Shown: positions 8,141 through 17,459, numbered from the stretch's first letter. The stretch is 64,000 bases of DNA from Pseudomonas fluorescens (GCF_902497855.1 NZ_CABVHU010000025.1:20298-84297); one strand, 5' to 3'. Made by a program: numbers and translations. The notes: generated by a model not told the origin, from the sequence alone.

Positions 8141-9568
8141 TCAGGCTATCTGCGCTTCACGCCCGGCCATCGCCACGTCCGCCACCCGCACCGTGCGCCA
8201 GGTGTTGTACGCCATCAGCAACATCCCGCTGAGGAAGAACACCCCTCCGGCAAAGCGCACCACAAACCCCGGATGGCTGGCCTGCAGCGCCTCGACGAAG
8301 GAGTAGGTCAGCGTGCCGTCGTCATTGATTGCGCGCCACATCAGGCCCTGAGTAATGCCGTTGACCCACATCGAGGCGATGTAGAGCACGGTGCCGATGG
8401 TCGCCAGCCAGAAGTGCAGGTTGATCAGGGGCGTGCTGTACATCTGCTCGCGGCCGAAAACCTTCGGAATCATGTGATACATGGAGCCGAAGGTGATCAT
8501 CGCCACCCAGCCGAGGGCACCGGCGTGCACGTGGCCGATGGTCCAGTCGGTGTAGTGGGAGAGGGCGTTGACCGTCTTGATCGCCATCATCGGCCCTTCG
8601 AACGTCGACATGCCGTAGAAGGCCAGGGACAGCACCAGGAAACGCAGGATCGGATCGGTGCGCAATTTATGCCAGGCACCCGAGAGCGTCATCATGCCGT
8701 TGATCATCCCGCCCCAGCTCGGTGCCAGCAGGATCAGCGACATCGCCATGCCCAGCGACTGGGCCCAGTCCGGCAGCGCGGTGTAGTGCAAATGATGCGG
8801 GCCAGCCCAGATGTACAGGGTGATCAGCGCCCAGAAATGCACGATCGACAACCGGTAGGAGTACACCGGCCGCCCGACCTGTTTCGGCACGAAGTAATAC
8901 ATCATCCCGAGAAAGCCCGTAGTCAGGAAAAAGCCGACGGCGTTGTGGCCGTACCACCATTGGACCATGGCGTCGGTCGCTCCGGAATACACCGGATAGG
9001 ACTTGAACCAGTCCACTGGAATCGCCAGGTGATTGACGACATGCAGCATCGCGATCACCACGATAAATGCACCGAAGAACCAGTTGCCGACGTAGATGTG
9101 GCTGGTCTTGCGCTGCACCACGGTGGTAAAGAACACGACGGCGTAAGCAACCCAGACCACCGTCATCCACACCGCGCCGGAAAACTCGATCTCGGCGTAT
9201 TCCTTGGTCGTGGTGTAGCCCAGCGGCAGGGTGACCAGCATCACCACGATCACCGATTGCCAGCCCCAGAAAGTGAACGCGGCGAGTTTGTCCGAATACA
9301 ACCGTACCTGGCAGGTACGTTGCACCGCGTAGTAACTGGCGGCGAACTGCGCGCTGCCGGCAAAGCCGAAAATCACCAGACTGGTGTGCAGCGGGCGTAA
9401 ACGGCCGAAGGTGGTCCATGGCAGGTCGAGATTCATCTCAGGCCACACCAGTTGCGAGGCGATCCACACCCCCATCGCCATCCCCACGACACCCCAGACG
9501 ATGGTTGCCACGACGAATTGGCGGACGACCTTGTAGTTATAGGCCTGGCCGATTGTTGCTGTGCTCAT
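8141..9568 (-). CDS. ccoN: cbb3-type cytochrome c oxidase subunit I, orphan copy
   Basis: A 475-residue integral membrane catalytic subunit of the high-affinity terminal oxidase, which reduces O2 to water. The haem-copper ligands are all visible: HTSLVIFG (low-spin haem b), WWYGHNAVGFF (CuB His), AGPHHLHYTALPDW (two CuB His) and DWTIGHVHAGALGW (haem b3 and b). The start at 9568 (MSTATIGQAYNYK) has GGAAG upstream; a longer frame from 9628 is unlikely. No ccoO or ccoP follows, only the small CcoQ-like gene, so it must share CcoO/CcoP made elsewhere, as shown for orphan CcoN isoforms in P. aeruginosa. I found no Anr box (TTGAT-N4-ATCAA) in the upstream 230 bases. Confidence 0.92.
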   Translation of the reverse strand: MSTATIGQAYNYKVVRQFVVATIVWGVVGMAMGVWIASQLVWPEMNLDLPWTTFGRLRPLHTSLVIFGFAGSAQFAASYYAVQRTCQVRLYSDKLAAFTFWGWQSVIVVMLVTLPLGYTTTKEYAEIEFSGAVWMTVVWVAYAVVFFTTVVQRKTSHIYVGNWFFGAFIVVIAMLHVVNHLAIPVDWFKSYPVYSGATDAMVQWWYGHNAVGFFLTTGFLGMMYYFVPKQVGRPVYSYRLSIVHFWALITLYIWAGPHHLHYTALPDWAQSLGMAMSLILLAPSWGGMINGMMTLSGAWHKLRTDPILRFLVLSLAFYGMSTFEGPMMAIKTVNALSHYTDWTIGHVHAGALGWVAMITFGSMYHMIPKVFGREQMYSTPLINLHFWLATIGTVLYIASMWVNGITQGLMWRAINDDGTLTYSFVEALQASHPGFVVRFAGGVFFLSGMLLMAYNTWRTVRVADVAMAGREAQIA

Positions 9569-9798
9569 GGTCAGTGCTTCCACGGTTGCAAAGTGGTGCC
9601 AGGCCACCCGGTCTGGCAGGTCATGCACTGTAGAAACCCCGCCGGAAACAAAACAGGCTCAGGAAAACGTCATTTATGCGGATCAGATATGAGAGCCAGC
9701 CTGCGGTCATCTTCTCCACGCTGATACGGTTTATTGGCCTTCAGGTGAATCTTTAACGCGCTGCGCTGCAGGTCCATAGTCCTGACTTGGCCCCCCGA
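9569..9798. other. Intergenic region upstream of ccoN
   Basis: These 230 bases should hold the ccoN promoter and any terminator of the cytochrome gene that ends at 9799. I see no convincing Anr box, no T-tailed hairpin and no open frame with a ribosome site. Confidence 0.4.
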
Positions 9799-12144
9799 TC
9801 ACTTCAACGCCGGATCCCCCATGTTCATCTTCTTCCAGCCTTGCAATAACACCTGCGCCTTCGGTTCCTGCCCGTTCTCCAGGTAATACTGAATCAGCGC
9901 CAGCCGGGCATTGCGGTTGGCTGGCTGCTCTTTCAACAGTCTTTCCAATTCCTGGCAGGCGTCATCGACCTTGCCACTGTCGTGCAACGCCACCGCGAGG
10001 ACATAGCCGTATTGGGCGTTCTGTGGCTCCAGTCGAGCGGCTTTACGCAGGGCCGGCATGGCCTGGTCCGTCTGGCCAGCACGAATCAACGCCAAGCCTT
10101 GGGTATGTTGCAGCAGGGCGGCGTCCGGATGCTCTTTCAGGCTCTGTTGCAGCAGCGCCTGGGCTTCCTGACCGCGCCCGCCGGCTTCCAGCCATTGCAC
10201 CAGGGTCACCAGCGCCGGATAGAAATCCGGATCGCGCCTGAGGGCTGTACGTAGCAGCGCTTCGACGTCGCCGCCGCGCCCGCTGGCTTGATAGAGCATG
10301 GCCAGGTTGAGGTTGGCTTCGGCGCGCTCGGCCAGGCTTTTTTGCACGGCTTCGTACTCGGCGATGGCCGCATTCCAGTTGGCCTGGGCACTGCCCAAAC
10401 CAGAGCGGGCCACGCTGAGCAAGTCCCGGGCCGCGGCGATGCGCACGGCCTTCACCGGATCCCCCAGCAATGGCGTCAGCAGCGGCGCACGCTCCGCCGG
10501 CGGCAGGAACGCACTGATTGCCCGCACGGCGCTTTCGCGCACTTGCGGCGCCGGGTTGCTCAAGTCCCTGGTGGCCAGTTTCAACGCCTGCTCGCTAGGG
10601 TAAAGCGGCAGTTCGGCCAGTAAGGTCGCGCGCTGAATCGCTGGCAGATTGCTGCGTTGCAACTGCTCGTACAAGGCTTGCGCCGCGCCGGGACGGCCGT
10701 TGCGGATCAGCCACAGGCTCTCGTCGTAGCGCGGAGCCTGGGCGGGGGTGGCGCTGTTCCAGAGCTTGAACTGTTCGGTGACCTTGTCGCCGGCCTTGCC
10801 CTGGTGACAGGTCAGGCAGGCGTCCGGGGTGCCGAGTTTTTTCGCTCGCACAGGGTCGGGGATGCTGAAGCTGTGGTCATGGCGAAAGTCATTGCCCATG
10901 TAGAACTTGCCCGGCATGTGGCAATCCACGCACTGTGAACCGGGCTGGCCCATGCTGTGGCGGGTGTGGTCGATCGAATCGTAATTCTTCGCCTGCAGGC
11001 CCTTGCCGTCGACGCCCGCCACCGAGGTGTTGCCGGCGCTGTTGTGGCATTGCAGGCAGACGCCGTTGCCCGGTGCCTTGAGTTGAGTGCTGTGGGGGTT
11101 GTGGCAGTTGCTGCAGCGTACGCCCTTGTCGAACATTTTGCTCTGGGCGAAGGACCCGTGTTCGAACACCTCGTCCTTGATCTTCCCATCCAAGGCATAC
11201 AACTCGCGGGTCAGGGTGCTCGGCAGGTAATCGTCCATCAAGCGCTTGCCGACGGTGAAGCCATCGCCCAAGGGGGCGCGACGGGCGTGGCAGCGGGCAC
11301 AGGTTTCGAGCTCGACGGTGGCGTCCTTGTCCTTGAGATCGACGGCAAAACCGGCGTGGATCAGGTCGCCTTTGCTGGCGGTCCACGCCAGGTGACTGGA
11401 CGCCGGGCCATGACAGGCCTGGCAGCCGACACCGAGGCTGTTCCAGTGACTGTCGAAGGTGTTTTTGACCGGATCGAAATTGCGTTTGTAGCCGGTGGTG
11501 TGGCACTCGACACACATGAAATTGGCGTTCTGGCTCGGTTTGCTCCAGTGCAGCGGATTCTTGAAGTTCACGCCCTGGCCCGGATACAGGTGAAACCAGC
11601 GCTGTTTTTCGCTATCCCAGGCCACGCCCAAGGCTTGCAACCGACCTTCGCCGTCCTCGATCAGGTACTGCTGCAACGGCGCGATGCCGAAGGTGTAGGC
11701 CACCTTGAAGTCGGCGTTCTTGCCATCGATGCCCGGGGTGTTGACCCAGAATTCTTGGTTGTTGCGCGAGAAGCGGGTGGTTTCGTTTTCTGCCTTGAAG
11801 GTGACGTTATTGAAGTCACCCAGCATCGTTTCGGCAGTGGCGGTTTGCATCGCCAATTGGTGATGGGAGCCTTGCCAATCCTTGACCTGCTCGCTGTGGC
11901 AGCCTTGGCATTGTTGCTCATCGACCATTTTCGCCGGTGCCTGGGCTACCGGTTGCGGCTTGTCCGGCGCGGCGGCGGGCGTCCTGAGCGCGGCCGTGGG
12001 GGGCGGTTGGCTGCTGAACAAAAACCAGCCGATGCCCGCGACGGCCATCAGCAATACACCGAGGGTGACGGGAAACAGATAACGGGCGATCAGGGTCGGT
12101 GCTGAATCAGGGTTCGGTGCAGGCGCTTTATTTTTGTTCGGCAT
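9799..12144 (-). CDS. Membrane-anchored octahaem cytochrome c with HEAT/TPR-like repeats
   Basis: A 781-residue protein. A single N-terminal membrane helix (LFPVTLGVLLMAVAGIGWFL) anchors it to the inner membrane facing the periplasm, followed by a Pro/Ala linker. Eight CxxCH haem sites are present: CQGCH, CVECH, CQACH, CARCH, CSNCH, CLQCH, CVDCH and CLTCH, within residues ~80-460. This matches the cytochrome c554-like multihaem fold. The C-terminal ~300 residues are helical repeats: HEAT-like around 540-600 (NPAPQVRESAVRAISAFL, DPVKAVRIAAARDLL), then TPR (AEANLNLAMLYQASGRGGDV onward). The start at 12144 (MPNKNK) has GGAAG 5 bases upstream, better than the ATG at 12156. The redox partner is unknown. 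Confidence 0.87.
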   Translation of the reverse strand: MPNKNKAPAPNPDSAPTLIARYLFPVTLGVLLMAVAGIGWFLFSSQPPPTAALRTPAAAPDKPQPVAQAPAKMVDEQQCQGCHSEQVKDWQGSHHQLAMQTATAETMLGDFNNVTFKAENETTRFSRNNQEFWVNTPGIDGKNADFKVAYTFGIAPLQQYLIEDGEGRLQALGVAWDSEKQRWFHLYPGQGVNFKNPLHWSKPSQNANFMCVECHTTGYKRNFDPVKNTFDSHWNSLGVGCQACHGPASSHLAWTASKGDLIHAGFAVDLKDKDATVELETCARCHARRAPLGDGFTVGKRLMDDYLPSTLTRELYALDGKIKDEVFEHGSFAQSKMFDKGVRCSNCHNPHSTQLKAPGNGVCLQCHNSAGNTSVAGVDGKGLQAKNYDSIDHTRHSMGQPGSQCVDCHMPGKFYMGNDFRHDHSFSIPDPVRAKKLGTPDACLTCHQGKAGDKVTEQFKLWNSATPAQAPRYDESLWLIRNGRPGAAQALYEQLQRSNLPAIQRATLLAELPLYPSEQALKLATRDLSNPAPQVRESAVRAISAFLPPAERAPLLTPLLGDPVKAVRIAAARDLLSVARSGLGSAQANWNAAIAEYEAVQKSLAERAEANLNLAMLYQASGRGGDVEALLRTALRRDPDFYPALVTLVQWLEAGGRGQEAQALLQQSLKEHPDAALLQHTQGLALIRAGQTDQAMPALRKAARLEPQNAQYGYVLAVALHDSGKVDDACQELERLLKEQPANRNARLALIQYYLENGQEPKAQVLLQGWKKMNMGDPALK

Positions 12145-12357
12145 TGCGACTTCCATAGTCCAGGTGCGTTTGCCGTCAGGCGCGCGTTACAGCTCAATGC
12201 AGCTTTGCCGGATGGCCGGTGTCTGTCAAATGACGGCTGCGATCCGGTGGCTGCAATCGGTTGAATATTGTGATTTTCACAGCAAAAGGCGCTGCATTGG
12301 CTATACCTGTAAGACCCTTGTTCGTACCCTTGTCGAACCGCTTACAGGAGTTACAGC

Positions 12358-13029
12358 ATGAAGCTTGCATTAATGATGAGCACTCTGTGCGTTGCCTCGA
12401 TTTCAATGGTGGGCTGCGCCAGTAAAGTCGTGGAGCCGGACCAGTATTCGGGGTTCCTCAAGGATTACAGTCAACTCAAGGAAGCCCAGTCACCCTCGGG
12501 TGCTACCGTGATGCGCTGGGTCGATCCCAAGCTCGACATCAACAAGTACCGCAGTGTCTACATTGAACCGACCCAGCTCTACCCCAAACCCCAACCGACT
12601 GCAACGATCCCTCAGGGCACTCTGAACGGTATCACCAGCTATTACGATCAGGCGCTCAAGCGCGAAGTGGGTAAATCCCTGCCGCTGGCGGCTGGCCCGG
12701 GCCCGGGTGTGCTCGTAGTGCGTGCAGCGATTACTGCCGTCAGTAGCAAGACCGAGGGCCTGAAGCCTTATGAAGTGATCCCGATCGCCCTGGTGGCCGC
12801 GGCGGTGAGCACGGCCAGCGGCATTCGCGATCAGGAAACCGACCTGGCCACGGAAGCGGTGTTCTTGGACGGCGGCAACAACAAAGTTCTGGCCCAGGTG
12901 GTGCGCAAGGGCACCGGCAAACCGCTGGAAAACAAGGAGCAGGTAATGAAGGCCGACGATGTGAAGGGTGTGATCGATGGTTGGGCTTCGGATTTGCATC
13001 AGTCGTATCTGAAGCTCAAGGCCAAGTAA
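12358..13029 (+). CDS. DUF3313 family lipoprotein
   Basis: A 223-residue lipoprotein. The signal MKLALMMSTLCVASISMVGC places the lipid on Cys20. The mature part has the DUF3313 features: an early SGFLKDYSQL, then RWVDPKLDINKYRSVYIEPT, a central GPGPGVLVVRAAITAVSS, and a TDLATEAVFLDGGNNKVLAQ strand near the end. The function is unknown; members are outer-membrane-linked and often stress-regulated. AGGAG lies 8 bases upstream of the ATG. It is divergent from the octahaem cytochrome gene with ~210 bases between, enough for two promoters. Confidence 0.86.
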   Translation: MKLALMMSTLCVASISMVGCASKVVEPDQYSGFLKDYSQLKEAQSPSGATVMRWVDPKLDINKYRSVYIEPTQLYPKPQPTATIPQGTLNGITSYYDQALKREVGKSLPLAAGPGPGVLVVRAAITAVSSKTEGLKPYEVIPIALVAAAVSTASGIRDQETDLATEAVFLDGGNNKVLAQVVRKGTGKPLENKEQVMKADDVKGVIDGWASDLHQSYLKLKAK

Positions 13030-13047
13030 TTCATCGGGGCTGAGGAC

Positions 13048-13150
13048 CTCTTCGCGAGCAAGCCCGCTCCCACATTTGATCTGTTGCGGCCACACATTTT
13101 GTGTGCACCAGAGATCAAATGTGGGAGCGGGCTTGCTCGTGAAAGCGGTT
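13048..13150. repeat. REP doublet, CGCGAGCAAGCCCGCTCCCACA type
   Basis: Inverted arms TTCGCGAGCAAGCCCGCTCC at 13051 and GGGAGCGGGCTTGCTCGTGA at 13123 enclose a spacer with ACACATTTTGTGTG. It is a different REP class from the GTAGGAGCTGG type and resembles the pair at 58496-58600. It sits between convergent genes. Confidence 0.85.
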
Positions 13151-13164
13151 GTTCAGGCGCCACA

Positions 13165-15678
13165 TCACTCCCCGACAAACCACCGGAAATACGGATTCCC
13201 CCCATCCTCGCGCATCACCTCGCGAATATCCCTGGCCCAGGCATCCCGGTCGCCGTCATAGGCATGCAGGCTCGCCCGATAAAACTGCATCAGCCGTTGC
13301 TGATGCGCGTTCATGCGCTCATGGAAGCCGGCGTCCGCGCTCACCAGCACCGGCGGCTGGCGCAGGTCCAGAAGCGTCGGCAATACGCGAGTAATTTCCC
13401 TGGAACGAACCCACGGCGCATATTCGATCCGTGGCCGGTCGTCGGTGACGGCGGGTGCGTCAGCGGCAAAGCGTTCAAGGCCGGCACGATCGGTAACCCA
13501 GGTCGCCAGTAACGCAGCGGCTGAACCGATGCCCACGTCCTGCAAGGTGCTGCGTACGCTGTCTTGCTGGAAGCGCTCGCTGATTTTCGCCGCATCCAGC
13601 ACGATCGGCGCCAGCGAACCCACCAGCAGCATTTCGTGGAACTCGCTGGTCCACAAGGTGGCGTAAGGGAAGACATCGAGAAAGCTGCGCACCAGTGAGC
13701 GCGAGTCGTCGATGTTCTGGGTGGGCAGGGGCAACCACTGGGCGACCAGGCCCTGGGGTTCCAGGCGACTGGCGGCCAGTTGATAGAAATCCCGGGAATA
13801 CAGGTTCACCACCCCGGCGGCGGAGGGCGGTGGGGGTTCGAGGGTGATCAAGTCGTAGCGTTGCGGGTTGCGCAGCAGTTCCTGGCGACCGTCCCGCAAC
13901 CGGACATCGACGGCCGGATCCGCGGCGGCATTGAAGTTGCCCTTGAACAATGGCGCGGCTTTGACCACCGAGGGCAGCAACTCGGCCACGACCCGGCGTT
14001 CCAGCCCGGGATAACGGGTCAGGGCGCCAGCGGTGATGCCGGTACCAAAGCCGATCACCAGCGCCGAACGCGGTTCGCCGTTGTGGATCAACAGCGGGAG
14101 CAGCGCCTGGATGCGCATGTAGCGCAACGAAGGCATGGCGTCGCCGGTGTTGGACACGCCCTGGATGTACAGGCGCTGGAACGCTTTTTGCCCTTTGCCC
14201 TGGGTGACCACGGCCACGGTCCCGCCGCGTCCTTCTTCATAGAAGGCCAGGGTGGCGTTGCGCGCGCCGGGGAGCAGGCTGGCGAGTTTGTCCGCCGGGG
14301 TCAGCAACGCCACGGCCACCGACAGCAAGCCCAGCGCGACCACGGCCTGACGCCGGCCTTTCTTCACGCCATGGCCCTTGCGCACTGCGCAATAACCGAT
14401 CCCGGCGGCGACCATCGCCAACAGCCCCAGGGTATGGACCAGTCCCAGCAGCGGGATCAATACGAACCCGCAAAGCATGACCCCGATAATCCCCCCCAAG
14501 GTGTTGAACGCCACCACCGCGCCGACATCCCGACCGACCCGCTCATGGCCGACGCTCAGCCGTAGGGCCAAGGGGAAAGCAGCGCCGAGCATCAGCGTCG
14601 GTACGAAGACAATGCTCAATGCCGCGACTGCAAACCGCGCGCTCATGCCCAGCAGTTCGCTGGCGCCCAGCGACAACACCCAGCTTTCGGCCAGGCTTTG
14701 GGCGACCACCAGCCAGCGCCCGAGCAGGGCGATTTCCAGCAAGGAGACCAGCCCGGCGCCGGCGATCAGCACAGCGAACACTCCCCAGGGATCGCGCAGG
14801 CGATCGACCCGACGGGCCAGCAGGGCGCTGCCCAGAAACAGCCCGGTTAGGTAAGTCGCCAGCACGACGGCGAAGGCGTAGGTGCGGGTGCTCATGAACT
14901 GCACGATGGATTGCGACCAGACCACTTCGTAACCCAGGGCCACGCCGCCGGCGATGGCGTACAGCCACAGGGCCAAACGGTCTGGTGCCTTGCTGGACGG
15001 GTGTTTGGCAGGGGCATCGAGCGGCAACGAGCGGTGACGTTGAAACCACAAGGCGCCGGCAGCGGCCAGCAAGTTCAGCATCGCCGCCGCCAGGGCACTG
15101 CCGCGCACGCCGAGGGTCGCGATCAGCACGAACGCGGCCAGCAGGGTGCCGGCGATGGCCCCGCCAGTACTGGCTGCATAGAGCTGACCGCCGGCCTTGC
15201 CCAATTGTTGCGGGTCGGCGGCCAACGAGCGCACCAGCACCGGCAGGGTGCCGCCCATCAGCAGCGCCGGAATCCCGACCAAGGCAAACGGCAACGCCCA
15301 GGCCAGCAGGCCGACCTGTTGTTCCAGCCAGGCGAACGGACTGGCCGCCAGGCTCATGGCGAACGTCGCGCCGACACCGAGCACGGCGACCAGCACTTCG
15401 AGCGCCGCATAGAGCAGAACCGGCTGCGACAAGCGATCCGCCCAACGGCCGAACAGCCAGCCGCCCAATGCCAGGCCGGCAAAAAATGCGCTGATCCCGG
15501 TGGTGATGGCGTAGACCTCGACACCGACCACCAACGACAGTTGCTTGATCCACAGCACCTGATACACCAGCGCCGCGGCACCGGAGACGAACAGCAGCAG
15601 GGCGGGGATCAGCAGCGCCGGGGCTTTGATGTGAGCGGCAGGGATGGCCGACGACTTGCTGGCGACACGTGAGGACAT
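13165..15678 (-). CDS. Fused polytopic membrane protein / spermidine-synthase-like domain protein
   Basis: An 837-residue protein. Residues ~20-450 hold about a dozen hydrophobic helices (for example LLIPALLLFVSGAAALVYQV), with two MFS-like halves. The C-terminal part, from ~480, is a spermidine synthase/methyltransferase-like Rossmann fold: ALVIGFGTGITAGAL is the nucleotide loop, VVAELLPSVV the acidic strand end, and DLITLEPPPPSAAGVVNLYS the post-strand motif. In true spermidine synthases that last motif carries the catalytic DxxDP aspartates; here they are replaced by EPPPP, so aminopropyl transfer is doubtful. Such fusions are common in bacteria but their substrate is not established. The gene is separated from the sulfatase operon by a REPIN and from its upstream neighbour by its own promoter gap. 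Confidence 0.83.
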   Translation of the reverse strand: MSSRVASKSSAIPAAHIKAPALLIPALLLFVSGAAALVYQVLWIKQLSLVVGVEVYAITTGISAFFAGLALGGWLFGRWADRLSQPVLLYAALEVLVAVLGVGATFAMSLAASPFAWLEQQVGLLAWALPFALVGIPALLMGGTLPVLVRSLAADPQQLGKAGGQLYAASTGGAIAGTLLAAFVLIATLGVRGSALAAAMLNLLAAAGALWFQRHRSLPLDAPAKHPSSKAPDRLALWLYAIAGGVALGYEVVWSQSIVQFMSTRTYAFAVVLATYLTGLFLGSALLARRVDRLRDPWGVFAVLIAGAGLVSLLEIALLGRWLVVAQSLAESWVLSLGASELLGMSARFAVAALSIVFVPTLMLGAAFPLALRLSVGHERVGRDVGAVVAFNTLGGIIGVMLCGFVLIPLLGLVHTLGLLAMVAAGIGYCAVRKGHGVKKGRRQAVVALGLLSVAVALLTPADKLASLLPGARNATLAFYEEGRGGTVAVVTQGKGQKAFQRLYIQGVSNTGDAMPSLRYMRIQALLPLLIHNGEPRSALVIGFGTGITAGALTRYPGLERRVVAELLPSVVKAAPLFKGNFNAAADPAVDVRLRDGRQELLRNPQRYDLITLEPPPPSAAGVVNLYSRDFYQLAASRLEPQGLVAQWLPLPTQNIDDSRSLVRSFLDVFPYATLWTSEFHEMLLVGSLAPIVLDAAKISERFQQDSVRSTLQDVGIGSAAALLATWVTDRAGLERFAADAPAVTDDRPRIEYAPWVRSREITRVLPTLLDLRQPPVLVSADAGFHERMNAHQQRLMQFYRASLHAYDGDRDAWARDIREVMREDGGNPYFRWFVGE

Positions 15679-15719
15679 GGGCTATTGCCTTGTACAAGTT
15701 TCGAATTCAATACACCCCC

Positions 15720-15816
15720 CCTGTAGGAGCTGGCTTGCCAGCGAAGGCGGTGTGTCAGTCGCCACATTTATCGCCTGAGCAGACGCCTTCGCTGGCAAGC
15801 CAGCTCCTACATGGGG
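15720..15816. repeat. REP doublet (REPIN)
   Basis: CTGTAGGAGCTGGCTTGCCA at 15721 and the inverse CTTCGCTGGCAAGCCAGCTC at 15787 frame a ~45 bp spacer. It separates the arylsulfatase gene from the membrane-synthase fusion, both on the minus strand. Confidence 0.9.
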
Positions 15817-15878
15817 TACGTGTTTTCATCTGGAAAAGGGGCCGCTCGCCGATGATGGCGAGCGGCGGTCAAGCGGTC

Positions 15879-17459
15879 TTACTGTGCCGCTTTCATTTTT
15901 TCTGCGATCTTGGCGTCCACCGCCTGCCGGATCTGGTCGATGCTGAAGCTCGCGGGTCTCTGGCTCGGTGGGTAGTCAACGAAGGTCTGCAGGAATGCAG
16001 CCGACTTCACCACCGCGACCTCGGTCAGGTAAACATTCTTGGTGGTCCAGTCAGCGTATTGATCGGAAACCACGTCGGCGCGTTCATAAGGGTCCATGCG
16101 CAGATTGAAAATCTTCGGTACCCGCAGGCACACGAATGGTTCGCTCCACACTTTGAAGCCGCCAGGCTCACGTTGTTCACAGAACACCGCTTTCCAGTTG
16201 TCGTAGCGCATCGAGACCAGTACACCGTCGTCGTTGAAGTAGTAGAACTCCTTGCGATCGCTTTTCGGTTGCTGGCCGGTCAGGTACGGCAGTTGGTTGT
16301 AGCCGTCCAGATGCACCTTGAAGTTGGTGCCCCCGGAAGTTGGTGCCCAGCCCTTGAGCAGCTTGTCTTTCACTTCTGTGTCGCCTGCGGCAGCCAATAG
16401 GGTCGGGAACCAGTCAAGGCCGGAGAACATTTCATTGGACACTTCCCCCGGTTTTATCTTGCCTGGCCAGCGGATCATCGCCGGTACCCGAAATGCGCCT
16501 TCCCAGTTCGAGTTTTTCTCATTACGGAACGGCGTGGTCGCTGCGTCTGGCCAGGAGAACTGGTTCGGGCCATTATCGGTGGTGTAGACAACGATGGTGT
16601 TGTCGGCGATTTTCAGGTCATCGAGGGTTTTCAGCAGTTTGCCGACATCGCCGTCATGCTCGAGCATGCCATCGGCGTAATCGTTGCCAGCCATGCCGCT
16701 CTGACCCTTCATCGACTCGCGCACGTGGGTGAACAAGTGCATGCGGGTGGTGTTCATCCAGACGAAGAACGGCTTGTCTGCCTTGGCCTGCTTCTCGATG
16801 AACGCCTGGGCCGCCGCCGTCGTTTCGTCGTCAATGGTTTCCATGCGCTTGGTGTTAAGCGAGCCGGTGTCCTCGATCTTGCCGTCGGCGAAGCTGTGGA
16901 TCACGCCACGGGGGGTAAAGGCCTTAGTGAATTCCGGATTGTCTTTGGGCCAGTTCGCTCGTTCGGGTTCTTCTTCGGCGTTGAGGTGGTACAGGTTGCC
17001 GAAGAATTCGTCGAAACCGTGGTTGGTCGGCAAGTACTCATCCCGGTCGCCGAGGTGGTTTTTGCCGAACTGGCCGGTGGCGTAGCCCTGGGATTTGAGT
17101 GCCTGGGCAATGGTGATGTCACGCTTTTGCAGGCCCACGGTTGCACCCGGAAGGCCGACTTTCGACAAACCGGTGCGCAACGGCGTCTGGCCAGTGATGA
17201 ACGACGATCGTCCGGCGGTGCAACTGTTCTCCGCGTAATAGTCGGTGAACATCATCCCTTCCTTGGCGATGCGATCGATGTTCGGTGTCTTGTACCCAAC
17301 CACGCCCATGGAATAGGCGCTGATGTTGGTCTGGCCGATGTCGTCGCCGAAGATCACCAGGATATTGGGTTTTTCAGCGGCCCCGGCAGTCGCCGAAATC
17401 GCCATGACCGAGGCCGCCACCAGGGCGAGTTGCGGTAGCCACTTGCGTATGCGAGTCAT
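15879..17459 (-). CDS. Exported arylsulfatase-family enzyme with CTAGR active-site motif
   Basis: A 526-residue periplasmic enzyme with a Sec signal peptide (cleavage near ATAGAA, residue ~28). Family features: KPNILVIFGDDIGQTN with calcium-binding Asp39-Asp40; the formylglycine site ENSC-TAGR with Cys80 and Arg84; GKNHLGD; and VYTTDNGPNQFSWPDA. The usual C-x-P-x-R is C-T-A-G-R here, with no proline. It hydrolyses sulfate esters if matured; the substrate is unknown. It follows the HAD gene by ~70 bases at the end of the MoxR/Bat run, so co-transcription is likely. Confidence 0.88.
   Translation of the reverse strand: MTRIRKWLPQLALVAASVMAISATAGAAEKPNILVIFGDDIGQTNISAYSMGVVGYKTPNIDRIAKEGMMFTDYYAENSCTAGRSSFITGQTPLRTGLSKVGLPGATVGLQKRDITIAQALKSQGYATGQFGKNHLGDRDEYLPTNHGFDEFFGNLYHLNAEEEPERANWPKDNPEFTKAFTPRGVIHSFADGKIEDTGSLNTKRMETIDDETTAAAQAFIEKQAKADKPFFVWMNTTRMHLFTHVRESMKGQSGMAGNDYADGMLEHDGDVGKLLKTLDDLKIADNTIVVYTTDNGPNQFSWPDAATTPFRNEKNSNWEGAFRVPAMIRWPGKIKPGEVSNEMFSGLDWFPTLLAAAGDTEVKDKLLKGWAPTSGGTNFKVHLDGYNQLPYLTGQQPKSDRKEFYYFNDDGVLVSMRYDNWKAVFCEQREPGGFKVWSEPFVCLRVPKIFNLRMDPYERADVVSDQYADWTTKNVYLTEVAVVKSAAFLQTFVDYPPSQRPASFSIDQIRQAVDAKIAEKMKAAQ

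Noticed and set aside
7910..9400. 496-codon open frame on the plus strand opposite ccoN
   Set aside because: It is antisense to a clearly conserved gene; the product is His/Arg-rich without any recognisable domain or ribosome site. Long shadow frames are common in high-GC DNA.
9569..9700. Anr/Fnr box upstream of ccoN
   Set aside because: No TTGAT-N4-ATCAA-like sequence with at least eight matching positions was seen.
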